A stretch of 29,388 bases of DNA, taken from positions 438,241 through 467,628 of the forward strand of contig CM074815.1 of assembly GCA_037447605.1 (NCBI GenBank). Direction: 5' to 3'. The notes below the pieces were generated by a model, which was not told the DNA's origin, searched no databases, and was given only the letters and a program-made list of their open reading frames with translations. The DNA is from Zygnema circumcarinatum. Lineage: Eukaryota > Streptophyta > Zygnematophyceae > Zygnematales > Zygnemataceae. A program made the translations under genes and the position numbers. This document shows positions 19,701 through 29,388 of the stretch, in pieces (within the stretch, counting starts at the first letter, position 1; every line of letters starts with the position of its first letter).

Positions 19701-20723
19701 TTCTACTCTCTCTTCCCCTCATCCTCCCTCCCTCGAAATCATTCTAATCCTCTGTGTCCATGCAGAAAATCGATGTCCTCATAGATGAGAACTATGCCAT
19801 GGACCCTTCCTCCTACAACTTGACAGACTTTGTCGCCTCCCTTGGAGATGCCTCAAGTTCAGATTACCCCTTCATGAGCAGCAAAAATGTGTGGAGAGAC
19901 GACAGGCGCATTAAAGGAGACAGCCAGGGACTTGGTGCAGACCCTTCCTCCCTCCCTCCCTCCCTCCCTCCCTCCCTCCCTCCCTCCCTTCCTCCCTCGC
20001 ACTTTCAGCCATGGATTCTGTGCCTGAAAGTCAAAACTGTAAATTTTCTGAGAAGTCAGAAGCTTTCCCAAAGCCTTAGCTAAACCCAGTAAGCTCGGAG
20101 AGCGCAAATTCTCGTTTTCTTGGGATGAGCATGCGGGCTGACATGGGCCAGCTCTGCCTGCAGATTGGTATGAGGGCTTCCTCCCTCAGCCTCAGATCGC
20201 CCTTCAGGAGATGCTTGCCATAGTGAACCCCAAGGTCACTCGTCGCGCCTACTTTTTCCGCAACATTGCAGCGGTAAGAAGCCGTCCCTCCATTGCCCTA
20301 CCCTCCCTCCCTCTCTCCATCTAGTATGGGTAATGAAACGATTAGAATGATTATTGCTCTCCCTCGTTTGGTCCACCTCTTCATCCTCCTGCATTCAAGA
20401 TCCTTCCTCTACATTCCCGTGCAAATGCCCGTCACTCTGCTGTTGTGCTCCGTATTCCCAAACCCTAAATTTGCTGTAGGCCTTAAGATTGCTGTAGACC
20501 TTAAGAACCCTAACTGGCCTGATCTATGCTACGCCTTGGGGGAGTGCAGGGAGAAGGTGTGGTGAAACTGACCTCTGTCGATTGTACGCGAGACCCCACA
20601 ACTGCTCTCTCTCCCACTCTCTTTGCCTGCCCAGTGGACACCAGCGCAGCTCCCTCTTCCTCTCCCTCCATCACTCTCTCCCTCCTCCTCAGCTTACTAT
20701 TGGTTTTCGCCCTTCTCCTCTAA
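16779..20723 (+). CDS. Secreted periplasmic-binding-protein-like protein, probably GPI-anchored
   Basis: Eleven exons join in phase to 444 residues: 16779-17054, 17400-17490, 17686-17699, 18092-18298, 18447-18518, 18611-18691, 18887-18925, 19444-19545, 19766-19934, 20164-20273 and 20550-20723. It starts with a signal peptide (MAPSVVAALLFASALLSS, cut near ANA/EGSS). The body matches the iron-siderophore/cobalamin type periplasmic binding fold (PF01497-like, as in FecB/BtuF relatives of plants and fungi): YTLYQCGTPKP, LPYFELLGLLPF, RTEWLKYLAVFFNKEAEA, LVLDAGGENL and DWYEGFLPQPQIAL. A Ser-rich spacer (DTSAAPSSS) and a purely hydrophobic end (LLLSLLLVFALLL) look like a GPI signal, placing it on the cell surface. 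About eleven N-glycosylation sequons support secretion. The ligand is unknown; metal chelates are a guess from the family. Exon 3 is a 14-base microexon. Introns carry CCCTCC tracts. Confidence 0.88.
17865..18056. repeat. CCCTCC polypyrimidine tract in an intron
   Basis: C/T-rich low complexity in the intron between the microexon and exon 18092-18298, about 35 bases upstream of the acceptor. Similar tracts occupy 19596-19738 (before exon 19766) and a perfect (CCCT)n at 19946-19997 just after the donor at 19935. Confidence 0.85.
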
Positions 20724-21429
20724 GAGGAGCTTTTTAGGAGGGTTTCATAGGAGCGCCCTAATAAAAAGATTCAGGGTGCGCTACAAATGGGTATAGTTTT
20801 TGGACCAGTTTTGAGAGAGTTCTCTGCAATATTTAGGGTTCAGGGAGGGCTTTGAGTTTAGGAAGGATTCAGAGCCGGGGTCTGTGCAGACATTCCCATG
20901 CGCGTCGCACCCATCCCTTCGGAACAACTTGAACAGAATATTTTGAGGCGGCTTTTTTGTTCTAAATTATTTTTTTGCGAACACATGTATTTTCCACCAT
21001 TTTGGTGTATCCTCTGCATAGCTCCATGCATGCAACCTTGGGAGAACCCGAGAAAATCTGTCCCATAGGTTCTTATTTACAACAGCCCAGAGAGAGGAGA
21101 GAGGGAGGGAGGGAGGAGAAAGGGAGTGGGAGGCAAGAGGAGAGAGAGGAGAGGGAGGAGAGACGAGGGGATCCTGGGGGAAAATAACAGTGAGTCATGC
21201 AAAGCACTGAAAACACGAAGCTGCTCTTATTACAGATTGTGCATTACAGCTCTCGCAGAGCAGGCCATCAATCCAACGACAAATTATAAACATACTCTCA
21301 CCCTCCCCCTCTCCCTCTCCAACTCCCTCTCTCTCTCCCCCCTCTCCCTCCCTCTCTCTCATTCTTTCTCTCTCTCTCTCTCTCCCTCTCTCTCTCTCTC
21401 TCTCGTCTAACAACAAACCCTATAACCGC
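20724..21429. other. Convergent intergenic spacer
   Basis: Lies between the 3' ends of the plus-strand binding-protein gene and the minus-strand methyltransferase gene. Contains an AATAAA 37 bases after the first stop, a GA tract at about 21090-21175 and a CT microsatellite at about 21297-21406. Nothing coding is supported. Confidence 0.6.
20760..20765 (+). promoter_or_regulatory. Candidate polyadenylation signal
   Basis: A canonical AATAAA lies 37 bases downstream of the TAA at 20721-20723 of the binding-protein gene. The position suits a poly(A) signal, but the hexamer is common by chance. Confidence 0.3.
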
Positions 21430-25122
<3,693 letters not shown>

Positions 25123-26992
25123 TATCGAGGGGTCTGGGTTGATTCCTCGAACACTCGTGGGTATATTACAGGGCTCTCTAGGGTTCTTGAATTTTCTCAG
25201 TCTTTAGGGTTTCTGAGGTTTCCCAGGGATTTAGGGTTAACCGGAGCTACAGATATTTCAAGGTTTTTAGGCCTTTTAGGCCTAAAAGAGTGCACAGCCC
25301 TATGGGATTCCTTCCTGTCGAGGAGGAGCCATGGCGGGGTGTAGGCCATGGGGGATGCATGAATGTGATGGATGTGATGTCATGTGATGCATAGGATGGC
25401 CGGATGTCGATGTGGCGTTTACCATGGCATGGCATGTCATCGCCGATCCATGCTCTTTCCCTGCATAACTGTGTTCAGTTGAACTGTGCTGCGAACTGTT
25501 AGGACAGAGTGGCGACACATGTGGGCCATCTATGCAACACCAGAAAGACAGTTGTAGAGAACCTTCCAATAGAAGCTCGCCACGTGTGCAAAAAGTCTGC
25601 TGGGGATCGCATTGCAAGGTGCGTAGCTCGCAAAATACGGAGAGAGAGAATTGGCATTGATCTCACGCATGGCGAGGCCATCACATGACCATGCAAAACG
25701 ACAACAACATGGGGAAGAGAACCACGAGGAACCGCTCAAAAGGACCTAAGGTCAAATGAGAAGAGCTATGAGCTCAAATGAACTATGAGAGGGAGGCCAT
25801 GAGCGGAACTTTGCTTCTAGGCCCAACAACAACAACACGGCTCTAGCAGTAGCGGCGAAGGTTGCCAATGTGGGGCCCATTCCTTGGAGGGAGAGGCGGA
25901 AGGGGCGCGTCAAATGAGGGTGGAAAGGAATTCATGGTACCATGCCAAGCCATGGGCCCATGGGCCATGGCCCATGCCGACTGAAGGACTGATACGCACC
26001 GACACGATCCATTGAAGGTACGACCAATAACATGCCCCACGTCCACGAGAACAGGACTATAAGCCCCACAGAACCTCATCAGCCCAAGTACAATAAGGAT
26101 GGCGCTCCCAAGCATAACCCAAAAGGGCGGTGGTGCTCCCCATCCTGAACCCTAACACCCTACAAGGCCCAAGCACTGCGGAAACCCCTCTCTCAAACCT
26201 CGGTTCCAATCAGACTACAAACTGTACATCGAGTATTCCTCTCTGTACTATACGTAGCAACTGTAGAGACCTCCACCCTTCACCAGAAAGCGGCTCCGAT
26301 CTGTAAATTAAGTTATCGGTTCTACAAATTTAAAAATAGCAAAAAATGCATGTGCTTAAATTTTCAAAATCGATTAAGAGCCCCGTAATATCCCCTAAAG
26401 ACCTACAGCTCCCAATCGAAAGATGGTTGGTGAACACACCACATAGGCGCATAGAACCCTTTCTATGTACATCACATCCGTAGAGGATCCGCTCGTCTCC
26501 TCATGTCCACCTTCCTCTCTTTCTCTCTCTCTCTCCCTCCCTCTCTCTCACTCTCTCTCTCTCTCTCTGCCCCCTGCCTCCCCACTTGCTTCGCATCTCT
26601 GAAGTCGATCCTCCTTCCTCTGCGAAGATTGTCGGGCGGAGTTCAACTGCAGTTCCTCAGAAATCCCCGCCCCTTTCCTTTACCTCCCTCTCTCCCCCTC
26701 TTCCGCCCCGACCGAATGAAACGCCCTTTGCCTGCGTCAGAAAATCGACAACTATAGTTCTCTACTCTACGCGTTATTAGAGTCCCAGAGAGACTCTACC
26801 ATATGGGCTACGGAGGCGCTTATTGGTCCTTACCAGGACACATAAGAAAGGAAATCAAACCCATACAAGGCCTCCTAGCAGAAGGGTTATGAGAGCTAGT
26901 TATAGTAACATAAACCAAAAAGACGCTCAACTAATTTACATTTATATCCCTTCGGCTCGACTTCAGAGACTATCCCACTCACAAACCAAGAA
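25123..26992. other. Intergenic region without a supported gene
   Basis: About 1.9 kb between the start of the methyltransferase gene and the stop of the RING gene. Contains a perfect palindrome CTTTTAGGCCTAAAAG near 25274-25289, a GATGTGATG-rich stretch near 25360-25400, a CCATGGGCCCATGG palindrome near 25950, and a CT microsatellite at 26515-26567. Short open frames match nothing known. A promoter for the methyltransferase gene should lie just above 25122; no clear core element was identified. Confidence 0.5.
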
Positions 26993-29286
26993 TCACGCAT
27001 AGATCCTCAGTACACTAACTATCTTGGCCCTACATATTGGACATAACTTAATCACGCGAGACACTTCTTCCAAGCACATATGGCAGCTTGTCATATGGCC
27101 ACACGGCACACATGCGGCATCAACGGGATTAGTGTAACAGATAGAGCATTCCGTAGTGGGAATCTCTGCGGGTCTATGTTGCTGAGACGAGTTTGACGGA
27201 CGCTGCAAAGTCCCATTTGGAGAAGTTCCTTCAGCACAAACTTGACCATTAGTGGAGCTTGGCGGATGAAGGAAAGGGGAAGTAGGGGTGCATGGTGAGG
27301 GCTCCGAGCTTGAACCATTATCAGGGGCTGATGTGGGAACTCCATTACTGTGGGCCCATGCGAGGGATTGAGAAATGGCAAGGGCCAAAGCTGCATCGTC
27401 ATCTAAGGACTGAACGTATGCGACTTCCAATGGCGGTTCAGCGAGACGGGAGTGAAGGAGGTGGTCTGGTGGACCGCGCTGAGTCGGTGGTGGGGAAAAT
27501 AGGACATCTTGTGGGCGAGCTTGAGAGTCCTGCAGGAAATGCAAGTCAGGGAATAAACATATGAGCAATGAAGAGCAGGTAGATGGTGGGGGGTTGCGGT
27601 GGAGGGAAGGCGAAGGAGGAAGGGAGGGAGGGAGGGAGGGAGGGAGGGAGAGAGGGAGGGGAGTGGGTGCGGAGGACAGAGTGGGAGAGGGAAAGTGGGA
27701 GTGCGGGCGAGGGGAGGAGAGGGGGTGTTGGAGGGGGAGGGGAAGGAGGGGGGGGGGGGGAAGCAAAAGGGAAGCAGATCTCTGTTGTTTGTTGAACGAA
27801 AGCTGCGGCCACTGACCTGGAAGCACGCGCTATTTAATGCAGCGCCGAATGCAGATGCAGAGACTGCCTTGGCTACTTTTCCAGAATGTAAGTTCCACTG
27901 TTCATCTGCGAGAATATGCCACAGCATATCAGCTTCCAGCAATGAATCGATCAACTAGAAAAAAAACAACATTCATCTCTGATATTTTTCGCTACCTACC
28001 TAGTGGTGCGTTCCAATTCATAACAAAATCTGCTGCAGAGGTCAAGTTTTTGAAGCAGCTCTTTACTAGCATTTCTGCTTTAGACAGTGCCATTAGTGTA
28101 CACCAAGCAGATTATGCTTAAGATTTTTGGAAAACTTTTAGTTTCTGAGAAGACAAGGAGCTCTACAGCTGAACGGGTCTAAGTTCCCGAACTTACCACG
28201 AACATCGTCGGTGAGGACAAGAAAATGTGAAATATTGAAAACCCCCTTCTCTTCATAACTGTATCGAACATTATTCGTAGTACGGTCAATCAGCATCTGC
28301 TCGGAAGGTGTTCCGTCCTGAACGTGGGCAAAAAATGTATTAAAAAGGGTAAAGGAAGTAGACGAGAGTAGACAACTCTGTAGAGGAAAAGAGAACAGAA
28401 ATGAGTCTCATTAATATGCATGGAGGCTGCAGTTCCTATCCCAATATCTAATCTGCTCTCAGTTCCAGTATCCACCAGTTAGGCTTCCGTCCACAAGAGG
28501 GGGTAGGGAGGAGAGAGGGAGAGCGAAAGGAGAACCCAGGAAAGGAATAATTTCAACAAACCATACGTGACACGGGAGGAGAATCCAAGAACAGCACAAC
28601 ATAATAGAATAGAATAGGGTAGAATAGGATCGCGTAGGGTTTTAATGGTTTTTACACACATCAAGTGACTTGTAGGCCAACAATTGGAAGTGGTCAGTTG
28701 CTGAACGTTCCTTCCATGGCATCAATACTATCCACCGTCTGTTCCCCCTCTCAACTTCACCGGTTATTTCAGCCATGTCAGGCCTATATCAAATACACAA
28801 TAATGTCAAATAACCTCCAAGAGCCCTTACGGAGAAGGAGAGGGGCTGGAATCTCACCGGAAGTATCACTGAAATGGAAAAGGGAAATACCGGAATAGAA
28901 ACGAAAAAACAAGCCAAAAAGAAAAAGCTCACTCGTGCTTGACCGGAGACATGTACATCCTTGGAAACTGACAGCGCATCCATCCAGCAATTAAGCTGAC
29001 AAATTCCTACAGCCAAGAAAAGTCCATCCGATCTTTAGAAAAACAAGAAAAGTTTCCATGCTTCAGCTGTGTGAGAGACACGCAGATCCTTCAATTGCAG
29101 AGTAGCAAAGTTGTGACGAAATGAACACGTCTCCTTGCCCTTAAAAAACATTCAATTACGGAAAAGTAAGCAAAAACTCTCTCTACCATACCTCGAGGAC
29201 TCGAATCGTAGGAGCATATTCCATCGACAAGGCCAATTCCACAGGCGACGTGGAGACTTCCTGATTGATGTGAGCCCAGGGGTCGG
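26993..29286 (-). CDS. XBAT34/35-like ankyrin-UIM-RING E3 ubiquitin ligase, 5' end outside window
   Basis: Supported minus-strand exons: 29286-29192, 29006-28933, 28783 to about 28660, 28317-28197, 28074-28000, 27954-27817 and 27529-26993 (TGA); a weak 30-base exon 28426-28397 may lie between the third and fourth. They encode a last ankyrin-type repeat (DPWAHINQEVSTSPVELALS), the GWMR element that follows the ankyrins in plant XBAT34/35, RRWIVLMPWKERSATDHFQL, LIDRTTNNVRYSYEEKG, a ubiquitin-interacting-motif-like helix (LDDDAALALAISQSLA), and a C-terminal RING: CSIC, CVPCGHMTSCHMC, then CPIC. Such proteins transfer ubiquitin from an E2 to bound targets. The reading phase between exons 28317-28197, 28074-28000 and 27954-27817 does not close with the best splice sites, so one boundary there is wrong. 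Start, promoter and most ankyrin repeats lie beyond the right edge. RING and order of domains are sure; the exact orthology is inferred. Confidence 0.8.
27600..27762. repeat. GGGA/GGGAGG tract in the last intron of the RING gene
   Basis: A perfect (GGGA)n run at about 27618-27650 plus G-rich neighbours fill much of the intron 27530-27816. In the sense of the gene this is a CCCTCC polypyrimidine tract about 70-230 bases upstream of the acceptor, as in radical SAM intron 2. Confidence 0.88.
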
Positions 29287-29388
29287 CTGGAGAAAGACAA
29301 ACCCCCCTTTTTCAAAATAGAGAACACTTGGCTAGTCTATGAACGGCCTCAAACTTCCCTGTACGGAAAGGGGCGGGGAGGGAGGAAG

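Noticed and set aside
25300-26115. Small open frames in the 25.1-27.0 kb spacer as genes or retroelement parts
   Set aside because: No conserved motif, no terminal repeats found by eye, and no splice-consistent model.
28831-28868. Extra RING-gene exon reading DTSGEIPAPLLLR
   Set aside because: Splice sites exist, but including it leaves phase 1 before exon 28783, which needs phase 2. Skipping it joins 28933 to 28783 in phase.

Overview
This is a eukaryotic nuclear window. Its genes are split by GT-AG introns, and the introns and intergenic DNA are unusually rich in simple and tandem repeats. Plant-type telomere heptamers (TTTAGGG/CCCTAAA) are scattered throughout. One gene encodes a plant-style ankyrin-RING protein of the XBAT34/35 type, and an intergenic region carries G-box and CCAAT motifs. 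Together these suggest the green lineage, most plausibly a streptophyte (charophyte) alga; the exact taxon is inference. All gene models were built by hand from splice sites, reading-frame phase and remembered family patterns.

Layout, left to right. (1) 1-9.4 kb: a degenerate telomere-like block, then the C-terminal half of a CLC-type chloride channel on the minus strand. Five exons are supported, lying as islands in introns made of telomere-like repeats, a GGGCCCA array, a 37-bp composite repeat, a TTTTGAG array and about 3.3 kb of almost cytosine-free G-rich satellite. The N-terminal half is not visible; a possible first exon lies at 9343-9379. (2) About 9.4-10.2 kb: a probable divergent promoter. 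(3) 10.2-13.6 kb, plus: a B12-binding-type radical SAM protein with CxxxCxxC cluster, cut by a 100-N assembly gap. (4) 14.2-14.4 kb, plus: the last exon of an unrecognised small membrane protein. (5) 16.8-20.7 kb, plus: a complete 11-exon gene for a secreted, probably GPI-anchored periplasmic-binding-protein-like protein (444 aa), including a 14-nt microexon. (6) 21.4-25.1 kb, minus: a complete six-exon carnosine N-methyltransferase-like (N2227 family) gene (477 aa). (7) 27.0-29.3 kb, minus: the 3' part of an XBAT34/35-like ankyrin/UIM/RING E3 ligase gene whose 5' end lies beyond the right edge.

The genes share no obvious pathway, as expected for a eukaryotic chromosome. The strongest overall theme is the interleaving of intact, in-phase exons with telomere-derived or heptamer-period satellites, including one intron where a telomere-containing repeat is arranged in alternating orientations.
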